64,000 bases of DNA from Bradyrhizobium sp. B097 (GTDB lineage Bacteria; Pseudomonadota; Alphaproteobacteria; Rhizobiales; Xanthobacteraceae): the NCBI RefSeq assembly GCF_038957035.1, contig NZ_CP152412.1, positions 1,980,501 to 2,044,500 on the forward strand. Reading direction: 5' to 3'. Shown piece after piece: positions 49,922-59,319 of the stretch. The notes under the pieces were generated by a model. It did not search any database, was not told the DNA's origin, and saw only the letters and a list, made by a program, of their open reading frames with translations. Made by a program: the position numbers and the translations under genes. Positions within the stretch are counted from its first letter, which is position 1. Every line of letters starts with the position of its first letter.

Positions 49922-51463
49922 CTAGGTGACCGGCGCCGGGTTGAACAGCGTGAGATCGTTGTGAATGCCCCAGCGGTCCGACCACGGCTTGGTCCGGCCG
50001 CTCGCGACGTCGAGGATCAGGCGGAACAGGTCCCAGCCGGTTTCCTCGATCGTCTTCTCGCCGGTCGCGATGCAGCCGGCGTCGAAATCGATCAGGTCCT
50101 TCCAGCGCCGAGCCAGCTCGCTGCGGGTCGCGACCTTGATGACGGGCGCGGCGGCAAGGCCATAGGGCGTGCCGCGGCCGGTCGTGAACACCTGCAAGGT
50201 CATGCCGGAGGCGAGCTGCAAGGTGCCGCAGATGAAGTCGCTCGCCGGTGTCGCGGCGAACAGCATGCCCTTTTGCCGCGCCTTCTCGCCGGGCGACAGC
50301 ACGCCCGCGATCGGGCCGGAGCCGGATTTGACGATCGAGCCGAGTGACTTTTCGACGATGTTGGCAAGCCCGCCCTTCTTGTTGCCCGGTGTGGTGTTGG
50401 CGCTGCGGTCGGCGCCGCCGCGGGCGAGATAGGCGTCGTACCAGGCCATCTCGCGGATCAGCGCGCGGCCGACCTCCTCGTTGACGGCGCGGCGGGTCAG
50501 AAGCTGGATCGCGTCGCGCACCTCGGTGACTTCGGAGAACATCACGGTCGCGCCGGCGCGAACCAAGAGGTCCGCCGCGAAGCCGACCGCGGGGTTCGCC
50601 GTGACGCCGGAGAACGCATCGCTGCCGCCGCATTGCAGGCCGATCACGAGATCGGCGGCCGGGCAGGTCTCGCGCGTGCGGGCGTTGAGCACCTTCAGGC
50701 GGGCCTCGGCCTGGGTCATGACGGCGTCGACGATGGCGCCGAAGCCGTCAAAGGCTTCGTCCTGCATCCGCACGATGGCATCGCTGACGCCTTCGGGCAC
50801 CAGCCGCTCCGGCGCAAGCTTCTCGCAGCCGAGGCCTATGACCAGGATCTCGCCGCCGAAATTCGGATTGAGCGCGAGGTTCTGCAATGTGCGGATCGGC
50901 ACCACGGCGTCGGGCGCCGCGATCGCGACGCCGCAACCATAGGCGTGGGTCAGCGGCACGACGTCATCGACATTGGGATATTTCGGCAAGAGCTCGGCGC
51001 GGATGCGCTTGACTGCGTATTCCATCGTGCCCTTGACGCATTGCACGGAGGAGGAGATGCCGAGGATGTTCTTGGTGCCGACCGATCCGTCGGGATTGCG
51101 AAAGCCTTCGAAGGTAAAGCCTTCGAGCGGCGGCAGCGCCGGCGGCACCGCGGTTGCGATCTCGAGCTGATCGAGCGGCGGCGCGTCGGGCATGCGGATG
51201 CGTGCCTCGTCGACCCATTCGCCGGCCAGGATCGGCGACAGCGCATGGCCGATCACCTCGCCATAGCGGACGATCGCCGCGCCCTCGGCGATGTCCTCCA
51301 GCGCGGTCTTGTGGCCCTGCGGCACGAAGGTGCGCAGCGTCAGGCCGCAGGCGAAGCGCGAGCCGGCGGGCAAGCCGAAATCATTCACGACGATCGCGAC
51401 ATTGTCGCGCGCGTTGAGCTTGATGTAGCGGGGCTGCTCGTGCGCGCCGATCGACTGGTCCAT
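49922..51463 (-). CDS. garD: Galactarate dehydratase (UxaA/GarD family)
   Basis: This 513-residue protein has an N-terminal SAF domain (about 10-95) and the altronate/galactarate dehydratase core with HAYGCGV near 171, VIGLGCEK near 209, [10 protein letters not shown] near 277 and [11 protein letters not shown] near 352. Length and motifs match GarD, which removes water from D-galactarate to give 5-dehydro-4-deoxy-D-glucarate, with iron. It is last of the glucarate operon, so both sugar diacids enter the same intermediate. Altronate dehydratase is the alternative, but the pathway context favours galactarate. Confidence 0.85.
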   Translation of the reverse strand: MDQSIGAHEQPRYIKLNARDNVAIVVNDFGLPAGSRFACGLTLRTFVPQGHKTALEDIAEGAAIVRYGEVIGHALSPILAGEWVDEARIRMPDAPPLDQLEIATAVPPALPPLEGFTFEGFRNPDGSVGTKNILGISSSVQCVKGTMEYAVKRIRAELLPKYPNVDDVVPLTHAYGCGVAIAAPDAVVPIRTLQNLALNPNFGGEILVIGLGCEKLAPERLVPEGVSDAIVRMQDEAFDGFGAIVDAVMTQAEARLKVLNARTRETCPAADLVIGLQCGGSDAFSGVTANPAVGFAADLLVRAGATVMFSEVTEVRDAIQLLTRRAVNEEVGRALIREMAWYDAYLARGGADRSANTTPGNKKGGLANIVEKSLGSIVKSGSGPIAGVLSPGEKARQKGMLFAATPASDFICGTLQLASGMTLQVFTTGRGTPYGLAAAPVIKVATRSELARRWKDLIDFDAGCIATGEKTIEETGWDLFRLILDVASGRTKPWSDRWGIHNDLTLFNPAPVT

Positions 51464-51505
51464 GAGGGCTCTCCTGAGGTTTTCGGCGCCAACGGCACTC
51501 TTGCT

Positions 51506-51628
51506 TCACCTCTCCCGCTTGCGGGGGAGGTCGGCACGCGTAGCGTGACGGGTGGGGGCTCTCTCCACAGTATGACTTGTGGCGAGAGCCCCCACCCCAA
51601 CCCTCCCCCGCAAGCGGGAGAGGGGGCG
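51506..51628. repeat. CTCTCCCGCTTGCGG-family inverted repeat, copy 5
   Basis: It begins TCACCTCTCCCGCTTGCGG and ends CCGCAAGCGGGAGAGGG. GGCACGCGTAGCGTG and the GGGTGGGGGCTCTC/GAGAGCCCCCACCC arms make it nearly identical to copy 4 at 40586. It lies within the operon between the semialdehyde dehydrogenase and garD genes and could reduce read-through into garD. Confidence 0.9.
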
Positions 51629-51653
51629 CAGCACCGACAAGGTGCGACCGCCT

Positions 51654-53102
51654 TCACCCCGGGAACGTATAAGCCGTTTTCACCGTGGTGTAGAACTCGC
51701 GGGCATAGGCGCCCTGTTCGCGTGCGCCGTAGCTCGAGCCTTTGCGGCCGCCGAACGGCACGTGGTAATCGACGCCGGCGGTCGGCAGATTGACCATCAC
51801 CATGCCGGCCTCGCTGTTGCGCTTGTAGTGCGAGGCGTATTTCAGGCTCGTGGTGCAGATGCCCGAGGCGAGGCCGAACTCGGTGTCGTTGGAGATCGTC
51901 AGCGCCTCCTCATAGTCCTTGGCGCGGATCACGCAGGCGACGGGGCCGAAGATCTCCTCGCGGGCGATCCGCATCTTGTTGGTCGCTTCGGTGAACAATG
52001 CCGGCTGCAGATAGAAGCCGGGCGTCTCGCGGTTCAGCAGCTCGCCGCCCCAGTGCAGGCGGGCGCCTTCGTCCTGGCCGATCTTGATGTAGCGGAGATC
52101 CTGGTCGAGCTGGCTCTGGTCGACGACAGGGCCGACATGCACGCCGCTCTTCAGCGCGTCATCCACCGCAAGCCCCTTCATGCGCTCGGTCATCGCGGCG
52201 ACGAAGCGGTCGTGAATCCCTGATGTGACGATCAGGCGCGAAGATGCCGTGCAGCGCTGGCCGGTCGAGAAATAGGCGCCGTTGACGGCGACTTCGACCG
52301 CGACCTTGACGTCGGCGTCGTCGAGCACCACCAGCGGGTTCTTGCCGCCCATCTCGAGCTGGAATTTCTTCATCGGATTGGAGAGCACGCATGCCTGCGC
52401 GATCTTGCGGCCGGTCTGAACCGAGCCGGTGAAGGAGATCGCAGCCACATCAGGATGCTCGAGCAGCGTCTGCCCGACCACCGAGCCCGAGCCGACCACG
52501 AGGTTGAACACGCCGGCCGGAATGCCGGAGCGGGCGATGATCTCGGACAGCGCATGCGCGGAGCCCGGCACCAGCTCGGCCGGCTTGAACACCACCGAAT
52601 TGCCGTAGCAGAGCGCCGGCGCGATCTTCCAGGCCGGGATCGCGATCGGGAAATTCCACGGCGTGATCATGCCGATGACGCCGACCGGCTCGCGGGTGAT
52701 CTCGACATCGAGACCGGGGCGCACCGATGCACCCTTCTCGCCCATCAGCCGCAGCGCCTCGCCGGCGAAGAACGCAAAGATCTGCCCGGCGCGCGCCACC
52801 TCGCCGATGCCCTCGGGGAGCGTCTTGCCTTCCTCGCGCGCCAGCAGGCGGCCGAGCTCTTCCTTGCGGGCGAGGATTTCGACGGAGATTTTGGTCAGCG
52901 CGTCAAAGCGCTCCTGCGGCGTCGAGCGCGCCCAGGCCGGGAAGGCGGCTTTCGCCGCGGCGATCGCCTTTTCGGTCTGCGCCTTGTCGGCCTTGGCGTA
53001 TTCGCCGACCACGTCGGCCGTGTTGGAGGGGTTGATGTCCCGCGTGATGCTTGTTCCGTCGACCCATTCGCCGGCGATGAAGTTCTTCTGGTGGGCGGTC
53101 AT
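51654..53102 (-). CDS. 2,5-dioxovalerate (alpha-ketoglutarate semialdehyde) dehydrogenase
   Basis: ATG 53102 (482 residues) is preceded by AAGG. It is a classical aldehyde dehydrogenase: TPWNFP at 147-152, Lys173 in VVFKPAE, general base Glu250 in LEMGGKN and nucleophile Cys284 in STGQRCTASS. It oxidises the semialdehyde produced by the KdgD-type dehydratase to 2-oxoglutarate with NAD(P), the last step of the route. It is 17 nt from the glucarate dehydratase gene. Substrate assignment rests on the operon. Confidence 0.9.
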   Translation of the reverse strand: MTAHQKNFIAGEWVDGTSITRDINPSNTADVVGEYAKADKAQTEKAIAAAKAAFPAWARSTPQERFDALTKISVEILARKEELGRLLAREEGKTLPEGIGEVARAGQIFAFFAGEALRLMGEKGASVRPGLDVEITREPVGVIGMITPWNFPIAIPAWKIAPALCYGNSVVFKPAELVPGSAHALSEIIARSGIPAGVFNLVVGSGSVVGQTLLEHPDVAAISFTGSVQTGRKIAQACVLSNPMKKFQLEMGGKNPLVVLDDADVKVAVEVAVNGAYFSTGQRCTASSRLIVTSGIHDRFVAAMTERMKGLAVDDALKSGVHVGPVVDQSQLDQDLRYIKIGQDEGARLHWGGELLNRETPGFYLQPALFTEATNKMRIAREEIFGPVACVIRAKDYEEALTISNDTEFGLASGICTTSLKYASHYKRNSEAGMVMVNLPTAGVDYHVPFGGRKGSSYGAREQGAYAREFYTTVKTAYTFPG

Positions 53103-53119
53103 GTTTCCAACCTTTCTTG

Positions 53120-54475
53120 TTAGCGCACGAGGCAGGGACGCTTGTCGTCGAATGTCCAGCCGGGAATCAGGAACTGCATGGCCAGCGCATCGTCGCGGGC
53201 GCCGAGGCCATGCTGCTTGTATAGCGCGTTCGCCGCCTCGATGGCAGCGCGATCGAGCTCGATGCCGAGGCCGGGACGGTCCGGGATCGCGATCTTGCCG
53301 CCCTTGATCTGCAGCGGGTCCCTGGTCAACGCCTGGCCGTCCTGCCAGATCCAGTGGGTGTCGATCGCGGTCACCTTGCCGGGCGCGGCGGCGCCGACAT
53401 GGGTGAACATCGCCAGCGAAATGTCGAAATGGTTGTTGGAGTGCGAGCCCCAGGTCAGGCCGTTGTCGCGGCAGGTCTGCGCCACCCGCACCGAGCCCTG
53501 CATGGTCCAGAAATGCGGGTCGGCGAGCGGAATGTCGACCGCCCCGAGCCGCAGCGCGTGGGAGAGCTGGCGCCAGTCGGTCGCGATCATGTTGGTTGCG
53601 GTCGGCAGCCCGGTGGCGCGGCGGAACTCGGCCATGATCTCGCGGCCGGAGAAGCCGGCCTCCGCGCCGCAAGGATCCTCGGCATAGGCGAGCACGCCAT
53701 GCATGTTGCTGCAAAGCCGGATCGCCTCATCGAGCGACCAGGCGCCGTTCGGATCGAGCGTGACGCGGGCGTTCGGAAAGCGCTTTGCAATTGCGGTGAC
53801 GGCCTCGATCTCTTGTTCGCCCGTGAGCACGCCGCCCTTGAGCTTGAAATCGGCAAAGCCGTAATGCGCCTGCGTCGCCTCGGCGAGGCGGACGATCGCC
53901 TCCGGCGTCATCGCAGCCTGGTGGCGCAGATTGAACCAGTCGGGCTTGCCGGTCTCGCCTTCGACGTAAGGCAGGTTGGTCTTCCTGCGATCGCCGACGA
54001 AGAAGAGATAGCCGAGCGTCTCGACGCTGCTGCGCTGCTGGCCTTCGCCGAGCAAGGCTGCGACCGGGAGATTGAGATGCTGGCCGAGCAGATCGAGCAG
54101 CGCGGATTCCACCGCGGTCACTGCATGGATGGTGACGCGCAGGTCAAAGGTCTGCTTGCCGCGGCCGCCGGCGTCGCGGTCGGCGAAGGTGCGGCGTATC
54201 GACGCCAGGATGTTGTTGCAGGCGCCGATGCTCTGGCCGATGACGAGGTCGCGGGCATCCTCGAGCGTCTTGCGGATCTTCTCGCCGCCCGGCACCTCGC
54301 CGACGCCGGTATGGCCGGAGTTGTCGGTGAGGACGACGAGGTTGCGGGTGAAGAACGGCGCATGTGCGCCGCTCAGATTGAGGAGCATGTCGTCGCGGCC
54401 GGCGACCGGGATCACCTCCATCGCCGTGACGACGGGGGCGCCGGCAAAGCCGGTGCGGATCGAATCTTGAATCAT
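53120..54475 (-). CDS. gudD: Glucarate dehydratase
   Basis: ATG 54475 (451 residues) has GGAGG 6 nt upstream; longer open frames reach into the upstream gene. It is an enolase-superfamily protein with the capping domain ([18 protein letters not shown] near 37), the catalytic KLK in FADFKLKGG near 205, metal ligands in TLDPNGAWS near 235 and EDPCG near 262, and the base His in [11 protein letters not shown] near 340. It dehydrates D-glucarate (and L-idarate) to 5-dehydro-4-deoxyglucarate. The length matches E. coli GudD. Confidence 0.93.
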   Translation of the reverse strand: MIQDSIRTGFAGAPVVTAMEVIPVAGRDDMLLNLSGAHAPFFTRNLVVLTDNSGHTGVGEVPGGEKIRKTLEDARDLVIGQSIGACNNILASIRRTFADRDAGGRGKQTFDLRVTIHAVTAVESALLDLLGQHLNLPVAALLGEGQQRSSVETLGYLFFVGDRRKTNLPYVEGETGKPDWFNLRHQAAMTPEAIVRLAEATQAHYGFADFKLKGGVLTGEQEIEAVTAIAKRFPNARVTLDPNGAWSLDEAIRLCSNMHGVLAYAEDPCGAEAGFSGREIMAEFRRATGLPTATNMIATDWRQLSHALRLGAVDIPLADPHFWTMQGSVRVAQTCRDNGLTWGSHSNNHFDISLAMFTHVGAAAPGKVTAIDTHWIWQDGQALTRDPLQIKGGKIAIPDRPGLGIELDRAAIEAANALYKQHGLGARDDALAMQFLIPGWTFDDKRPCLVR

Positions 54476-54507
54476 CTGCTCCTCCCTTTGGTCGTTGGCC
54501 GTTCGGT

Positions 54508-55449
54508 CTATTCCGCTGCCTGCTGCGCGGCGGCCTGCGGCAGCTTCGCCACCAGTGCCGCGAGCTCGGCGATCTCCTGCTCGGTGAGATCGGTCAGCGG
54601 CGGCCGCACCGGGCCCGAATCGCGGCCGATCACCTTCATGCCGGCCTTGATGATCGACACGGCATAGCCCTTCTTGCGGTTGCGTATCGCGATCAGCGGC
54701 AGGATGAAATCCTTCAGGCCTGCATGGATGGTCTGATGATCGCGCCGGCGCACCGCGGCGTAGAATTTGGTCGCGAATTCCGGCACGAAGTTGAACACCG
54801 CCGACGAATAGGTGGTCACGCCCATGTCGAGATAGGGCAGCGCAAAGGTCTCTGCCGTCGGCAGGCCGCCGATATAGGTCAGGCGGTCGCCGAGCCTGGT
54901 GTAGACGCGGGTCATCAGCTCGATGTCGCCGATGCCATCCTTGTAGCCGACGAGGTTCGGGCAGCGCTCGCAGAGGCGCGCCAGCGTGTCGGGCTGCAGG
55001 ATCGCATTGTCGCGGTTGTAGACGATGACTCCGATCTTCACCGACGAACACACCGCCTCGACATGGGCGGCGAGGCCGTCCTGCTCGGCATGGGTGAGAT
55101 AGGGCGGCAGCAGCAGCAGGCCGTCGGCGCCGGCCTTCTCGGCGCCAACAGCGATCTCGCGCGCGGTGGCGGTGCCGTAACCGGTGCCGGCCAGCACGGG
55201 AACGCGGCCCTTGGTCTCTTCGACCGCGATCTTCACGACATGGGGGACTTCAGCCGGCGTCAGCGAGAAGAACTCGCCGGTGCCCCCGGCGGCGAACAGG
55301 CCGGCGACGTCATAGCCGCACAGCCAGTCCATGTTGGCGCGATAGGTCGCCTCGTCGAACGAATAGTCCGGCTTGAAAGGGGTCACGGGAAAAGACAGGA
55401 GGCCGCCACCGATTCTCGCGGCCATCTCCCGAGGGGTCATCTTGCTCAT
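54508..55449 (-). CDS. kdgD: 5-dehydro-4-deoxyglucarate dehydratase
   Basis: This 313-residue class I aldolase (DapA/NAL superfamily) has GGTGEF at 55-60, Tyr144 in VYNRDNA and the Schiff-base Lys170 in LVGYKDG. This branch dehydrates and decarboxylates 5-dehydro-4-deoxyglucarate to 2,5-dioxopentanoate and CO2. It is the first gene of the operon, and a conserved promoter element shared with the MFS gene lies at 55514-55564. The final gene order is kdgD-gudD-dehydrogenase-garD. Confidence 0.93.
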   Translation of the reverse strand: MSKMTPREMAARIGGGLLSFPVTPFKPDYSFDEATYRANMDWLCGYDVAGLFAAGGTGEFFSLTPAEVPHVVKIAVEETKGRVPVLAGTGYGTATAREIAVGAEKAGADGLLLLPPYLTHAEQDGLAAHVEAVCSSVKIGVIVYNRDNAILQPDTLARLCERCPNLVGYKDGIGDIELMTRVYTRLGDRLTYIGGLPTAETFALPYLDMGVTTYSSAVFNFVPEFATKFYAAVRRRDHQTIHAGLKDFILPLIAIRNRKKGYAVSIIKAGMKVIGRDSGPVRPPLTDLTEQEIAELAALVAKLPQAAAQQAAE

Positions 55450-55513
55450 GGCGCCACTCCTTGAATGATGTTGGGATCAGGGATGCGCGAGCAGCGCGCG
55501 TCCATGGCCGAAT

Positions 55514-55564
55514 TCTTAGGGAATGCTTCGATGCGCGTCCAAGCCAAACGCGGTATCGAGCGAT
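55514..55564 (-). promoter_or_regulatory. Promoter and LysR-type element of the kdgD operon
   Basis: On the minus strand a TTGGAC -35 (55542-55537) is followed by exactly 17 bases and CTAAGA (55519-55514). The 28 bases at 55537-55564, containing the -35 and an ATCG-TCGATACC motif just upstream of it, match 22 of 28 bases in front of the MFS gene (58117-58144). The spacing is the same there. Confidence 0.65.
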
Positions 55565-55576
55565 GCTAACTCTGCA

Positions 55577-56482
55577 TCAATCGCCACGCAGATTCGGGGC
55601 GGCGAGTTCGGTTGCGATCTCGATCAAGGCCGGCAGCAACTGGTTCTCGTGATCGCGCCGCCACACCATGAACAGCTCGACCGGCACCGGCGTGCGCAGC
55701 TTCAGCGGCTTCAGCTTGACGTCCGCGATCTTCAGGCTGGCGGCGGCCTCCGGCACGATCGCGATGCCGAGCCCGGCGCGCACCATCGCGAGGATCGAAT
55801 GGATCTGGCTGAGATGCTGCACATAGCGCGGCAGCACGTCGGCGCGCGTGAACAGCGACACCAGGAGATCGTGGAAGTAGCGTGCCTCATAGGGCGAATA
55901 CATCACGAAGGGCTGGTCGTCGAAATCCTTGATGCTGACGGTGTCGGCTGTGGCCAGCGGATGTTTCTTCGGGATCGCCGCGAGCAGCGGCTCGGCGACG
56001 ACGCGCCGGCTGGCGAATTCCGGCCGCGCGATCGGCGGGCGCAGCAGGCCGGCATCGATCTGGCCGGTGGTGAGCGCCTCGAACTGATCGCCGGAAACCA
56101 TCTCCTTCAGGGAAAAATCGACCTCCGGCAGGCGGGAGCGGGCGGCTGCGATCAGTTCGGGCAGGAAGCCATAGGCAGCCGCAGCCGTGAACCCGATCTT
56201 GAGCGAACCTGTTTTGCCGAGCGCGATGCGGCGGGCGACCTGCGAGGCCGACTCGGCCAGCTTCAGGATGCGCCGCGCCTCGGGCAGGAAACTGCGCCCC
56301 GCCGGGGTCAGCCGCACCGAACGGCTGGTGCGCTCCAGCAGCGGCGCATCGATGATGTGCTCGAGCACCTGGATCTGCCGGCTGAGCGGCGGCTGCGTCA
56401 TGTTGAGCCGCGCCGCGGCGCGGCCGAAGTGCAATTCCTCGGCCACCGTGACGAAACAGCGGAGCTGGTTCAGGTCGAACAT
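55577..56482 (-). CDS. LysR-family regulator of glucarate/galactarate use
   Basis: I start at ATG 56482 (MFDLNQLRCF, 301 residues); the earlier in-frame ATG lies inside an inverted repeat. The helix-turn-helix (GRAAARLNMTQPPLSRQIQVLEHI) and a CbbR/BenM-like effector domain (IGFTAAAAYGFLPELI near 94; GLGIAIVPEAA near 240) are intact. It sits between the kdgD operon and the MFS transporter in the same direction. Both of those have the shared element, which makes it the likely common activator or repressor. Confidence 0.9.
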   Translation of the reverse strand: MFDLNQLRCFVTVAEELHFGRAAARLNMTQPPLSRQIQVLEHIIDAPLLERTSRSVRLTPAGRSFLPEARRILKLAESASQVARRIALGKTGSLKIGFTAAAAYGFLPELIAAARSRLPEVDFSLKEMVSGDQFEALTTGQIDAGLLRPPIARPEFASRRVVAEPLLAAIPKKHPLATADTVSIKDFDDQPFVMYSPYEARYFHDLLVSLFTRADVLPRYVQHLSQIHSILAMVRAGLGIAIVPEAAASLKIADVKLKPLKLRTPVPVELFMVWRRDHENQLLPALIEIATELAAPNLRGD

Positions 56483-56534
56483 CGATGCTAGCCTGGAATG
56501 GATCGCGCGAGGATTTGTACGTTCTAGCATCGAT
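56481..56534. promoter_or_regulatory. Inverted repeat around the LysR start, probable autoregulatory site
   Basis: ATCGATGCTAG (56481-56491) and CTAGCATCGAT (56524-56534) are perfect 11-bp complements 32 bp apart. One arm overlaps the LysR start codon. A related TAGCATCG also occurs in front of kdgD. Confidence 0.55.
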
Positions 56535-56620
56535 GCCTCCCACTGGCCAAGAAGACAAACAGGTAGACAGAGACGGCGGCCGAAGCCGCCGCTTCAAGTT
56601 TTGCGCCCAACTCCATCCCC

Positions 56621-56698
56621 GTCATTGCGAGCGAAGCGAAGCAATCCACCGGGCGGCAAATGCGGAAGCATGGATTGCTTCGCTTCGCTCGCAATGAC
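56621..56698. repeat. 78-bp extragenic palindrome with perfect 28-bp arms
   Basis: The 28 bases from 56621 (GTCATTGCGAGCGAAGCGAA and on) are perfectly complementary to 56671-56698, leaving a 22-base loop. It lies 26 nt after the MFS stop, in the same direction as the LysR gene that follows, and is a plausible MFS terminator. The motif is a well-known style of repeat in this group. Confidence 0.92.
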
Positions 56699-56724
56699 GA
56701 GGCGATAGACGTCGGCGGCCCCGC

Positions 56725-58062
56725 TCAGGCCGCCTTCAACTGTACCCGCTTGATCTCGCCGACGATGAACAGATAGGCGATCGCCGCGACCAGCGCGTTG
56801 GCGCCGACGAACACCAGCGCGCCGTTGAACGAGCCGGTGGCGGCGAGGATGTAGCCGATGATGATCGGCGTGGTGATCGAGGACAGATTGCCGAAGGTGT
56901 TGAACAACCCACCGGAGATGCCGCCGGCTTCCTTCGGCGAGGTGTCGGAGACGACCGCCCAGCCGAGCGCGCCAATGCCCTTGCCGAAGAAGGCAAGCGC
57001 CATGAAGCCGACCACCAGCGCCTGGCTGTCGACGTAGTTGCAGGCGACGATCACCATCGACAACAGCATGCCGCCGACGATCGGGATCTTGCGCGCCATG
57101 GTCAGCGAGCCGGTGCGGCGCAGCAGGTAGTCCGAGATCACCCCGCCAAGCACGCCGCCGACGAAGCCGCACAGCGCCGGCAATGTCGCGACGAAGCCGG
57201 CCTGCAGGATCGAGAGCCCGCGTTCCTTCACTAGGTAGACCGGGAACCAGGTCAGGAAGAAGTAGGTCAGCGTGTTGATGCAGTACTGGCCGATATAGAC
57301 GCCGAGCATCATGCGGTTGGCGAGCAGCTGGCGGATATGGTCCCAGCCGGGGCCGCTGTCGTGCGTCTTGCCGGCCTTCGCCGCGTCCATGTCGACCAGC
57401 GCGCCGCCCTGCTTGATGTAGTCGAACTCGGCCTCGTTGATCCCAGGGTGGTCCTTCGGCTCGTAGATCGTCTTGATCCAGGCGATGCCCATGATGATGC
57501 CGAGCCCGCCCATCACGTAGAACACGTGGCGCCAGCCGTACTCGTGCGCGATCCAGCCCATCAGCGGCGCGAAGATCACGGTCGCGAAATACTGCCCGGA
57601 ATTAAAGAACGCCGATGCGGTGCCGCGCTCATTGCCGGGGAACCAGGCCGCGACGATGCGGGCATTGGCCGGGAATGACGGCGCTTCGGCGAAGCCGACC
57701 AGGAAGCGCAGCCCGAACAGCAGCACCACGGCGGCGCCCGCGGAGAGGAACCCGACCAGGCCCTGCATCGCGGTGAAGATCGACCAGACGATGATGCTGA
57801 TCGCATAGACCCATTTGGAGCCGTAGCGGTCGAGCAGCCAGCCGCACGGTACCTGCGCGATGACATAGGACCAGCCGAAGGCCGAGAACACGTAACCCAT
57901 CGCGATGGGGTCGAGATGCAGTTCCTTGGAGAGGGCTGGGCCTGCGATCGAGAGCGTGGCGCGATCGGCATAGTTCACGGTGGTGACGAGAAACAGCATC
58001 GTCACGATCAACAGCCGGACGCGGGATCGCCGCGCGTCCGTGGCGGACACAATTGCGCTCAT
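56725..58062 (-). CDS. MFS transporter, probable glucarate/galactarate permease
   Basis: This 445-residue ACS-family permease has twelve helices. It shows VTTVNYADRATLSIAGPAL near 22-40, the helix-2/3 motif GWLLDRYGSKWV, and RFLVGFAEAPSFPANARIVAAWFP near 118-141, characteristic of the GudP/GarP/ExuT group. AAGGAGG lies 5 nt before the ATG. The hydrophilic centre loop (about 215-240) is normal. It imports D-glucarate and galactarate with protons for the operon downstream, with which it shares a promoter element. Confidence 0.9.
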   Translation of the reverse strand: MSAIVSATDARRSRVRLLIVTMLFLVTTVNYADRATLSIAGPALSKELHLDPIAMGYVFSAFGWSYVIAQVPCGWLLDRYGSKWVYAISIIVWSIFTAMQGLVGFLSAGAAVVLLFGLRFLVGFAEAPSFPANARIVAAWFPGNERGTASAFFNSGQYFATVIFAPLMGWIAHEYGWRHVFYVMGGLGIIMGIAWIKTIYEPKDHPGINEAEFDYIKQGGALVDMDAAKAGKTHDSGPGWDHIRQLLANRMMLGVYIGQYCINTLTYFFLTWFPVYLVKERGLSILQAGFVATLPALCGFVGGVLGGVISDYLLRRTGSLTMARKIPIVGGMLLSMVIVACNYVDSQALVVGFMALAFFGKGIGALGWAVVSDTSPKEAGGISGGLFNTFGNLSSITTPIIIGYILAATGSFNGALVFVGANALVAAIAYLFIVGEIKRVQLKAA

Positions 58063-58093
58063 TCGCGCCTCCTTAAGATTTCCTCGGGGTCTG

Positions 58094-58144
58094 TCCTAGA
58101 GAGATGACGGCAATGGGTCCAAGCCGAAACGGGTATTGATCGAT
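58094..58144 (-). promoter_or_regulatory. Promoter and LysR-type element of the MFS gene
   Basis: TTGGAC (58122-58117, minus strand), 17 bases, then CTAGGA (58099-58094) gives the same layout as the kdgD promoter. The 28 bases 58117-58144 share 22 with it. Upstream, GGTATTGATCGATACC (58132-58147) is an inverted repeat and a good LysR-type site. Confidence 0.65.
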
Positions 58145-58211
58145 ACCGATTTTGAATGGATCGGCCCGGTGCGATGCCACCTTCGCCGCCCTTGCTTCGG
58201 TTCCTAATTAG

Positions 58212-58226
58212 TGTACTATAAGTACA
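58212..58226. promoter_or_regulatory. 15-bp palindrome upstream of the MetX-like gene
   Basis: TGTACTATAAGTACA is a perfect palindrome (TGTACT, ATA, AGTACA) 42 nt before the ATG of the MetX-like gene. It overlaps a TATAAG that could be the -10 box. It resembles TetR-type operators, and a TetR gene closes this group of genes at 60274-60936. Confidence 0.55.
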
Positions 58227-58267
58227 GTTATTGAGGGCGCAGCGCCGCGCCAGCCGTTCGAGGTCGA

Positions 58268-59305
58268 ATGCGCATGACCACGTCACGCGACTATGAGGTG
58301 TTCGAGGCAGGCAAGGTGACCTTGCAGGGCGGCGCCCTGTTTCCGCAGCTTGCGCTCGCCTACCAGACCTACGGCATGCTGAACGCGGCCAAGGACAACG
58401 TCATCCTCTATCCGACGTCGTTCGCCGCACAGCACACCGACATCGAATGGCTGTTGCAGCCGGGCGGGGCGCTCGATCCCGAGCGCTACTTCATCATCAT
58501 CGCGAACCTGTTCGGCAACGGCCTGTCATCCTCGCCGTCGAATTCGAGCGAGGTGCTCGGCGGCGCACCGTTTCCCGCCTTTACCTGTCATGACGCGGTC
58601 GCCATCCAGCGGCGGCTGCTGGTCGAGCGGTTTGGCGTGACCAGGCTCGCGCTGGTCTACGGCTGGTCGATGGGCGGCATGCAGGCCTATCACTGGGCCG
58701 CGCGCTATCCTGACATGGTCGAACGCGCGGCGGTGGTCTGCGGCAGCGCGCGGTGCTCGCCGTATAATCATGTCTTCCTCGAAGGCGTGAAGGGCGCGCT
58801 GACCGCCGATCCCGGTTATCAGGATGGCCGCTTCGTCGCCAAGCCGACAGCGGGCCTTCGCGCGATGGGGCGCGTCTATGCCGGCTGGGCGATGTCGCAC
58901 GAGTTCTATCGCGAGGAGACCTGGCGCGAGGCCGGCTTCAACTCGTTGGAAGACTACCTCGCGGGATCGTGGGACGGTGCCTTCGCGCGGCGCGATGCCA
59001 ATAATCTGCTGGCGCAGATTGCGATCTGGCAGGCCGGCGATATCAGCCGCTGCGACGAATTCGGCGGTGACTTCGACCGCGCATTGGCCGCGATCAAGGC
59101 AGACGTGCTGCTGATGCCAGGACGCACCGATCGTTATTTCGATCCGCGCGACAACGAGGATGAGCTCGGCCGCCTGGTCAACGCCCGCTCCGCGGCGCTG
59201 CATCCGATCCCCTCGATCCATGGGCACCGGGCCGGCAATCCCGTCAACAACGCCGAAGACCGCGCCTTCATCAACGCCGAAATCTCGGCGCTCTTGCAAC
59301 GCTGA
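58268..59305 (+). CDS. MetX-like alpha/beta-hydrolase-fold acyltransferase or hydrolase
   Basis: This 345-residue protein belongs to the homoserine O-acetyltransferase superfamily: LAYQTYGMLNAAKDNVIL near 30, nucleophile Ser134 in GWSMGGMQA, Asp in PGRTDRYF near 279 and His in SIHGHRAGNP near 318. True MetX has a GGSMGG elbow and a conserved Gly/Ser loop after the first strand; here the elbow is GWSMGG and the loop reads LFGNGLSSSPSN. It is thus probably not a methionine enzyme. It is 14 nt from a fatty-acid desaturase gene and likely acts on an acyl or ester substrate with it. Confidence 0.85.
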   Translation: MRMTTSRDYEVFEAGKVTLQGGALFPQLALAYQTYGMLNAAKDNVILYPTSFAAQHTDIEWLLQPGGALDPERYFIIIANLFGNGLSSSPSNSSEVLGGAPFPAFTCHDAVAIQRRLLVERFGVTRLALVYGWSMGGMQAYHWAARYPDMVERAAVVCGSARCSPYNHVFLEGVKGALTADPGYQDGRFVAKPTAGLRAMGRVYAGWAMSHEFYREETWREAGFNSLEDYLAGSWDGAFARRDANNLLAQIAIWQAGDISRCDEFGGDFDRALAAIKADVLLMPGRTDRYFDPRDNEDELGRLVNARSAALHPIPSIHGHRAGNPVNNAEDRAFINAEISALLQR

Positions 59306-59319
59306 CAGGTGAGACGACC

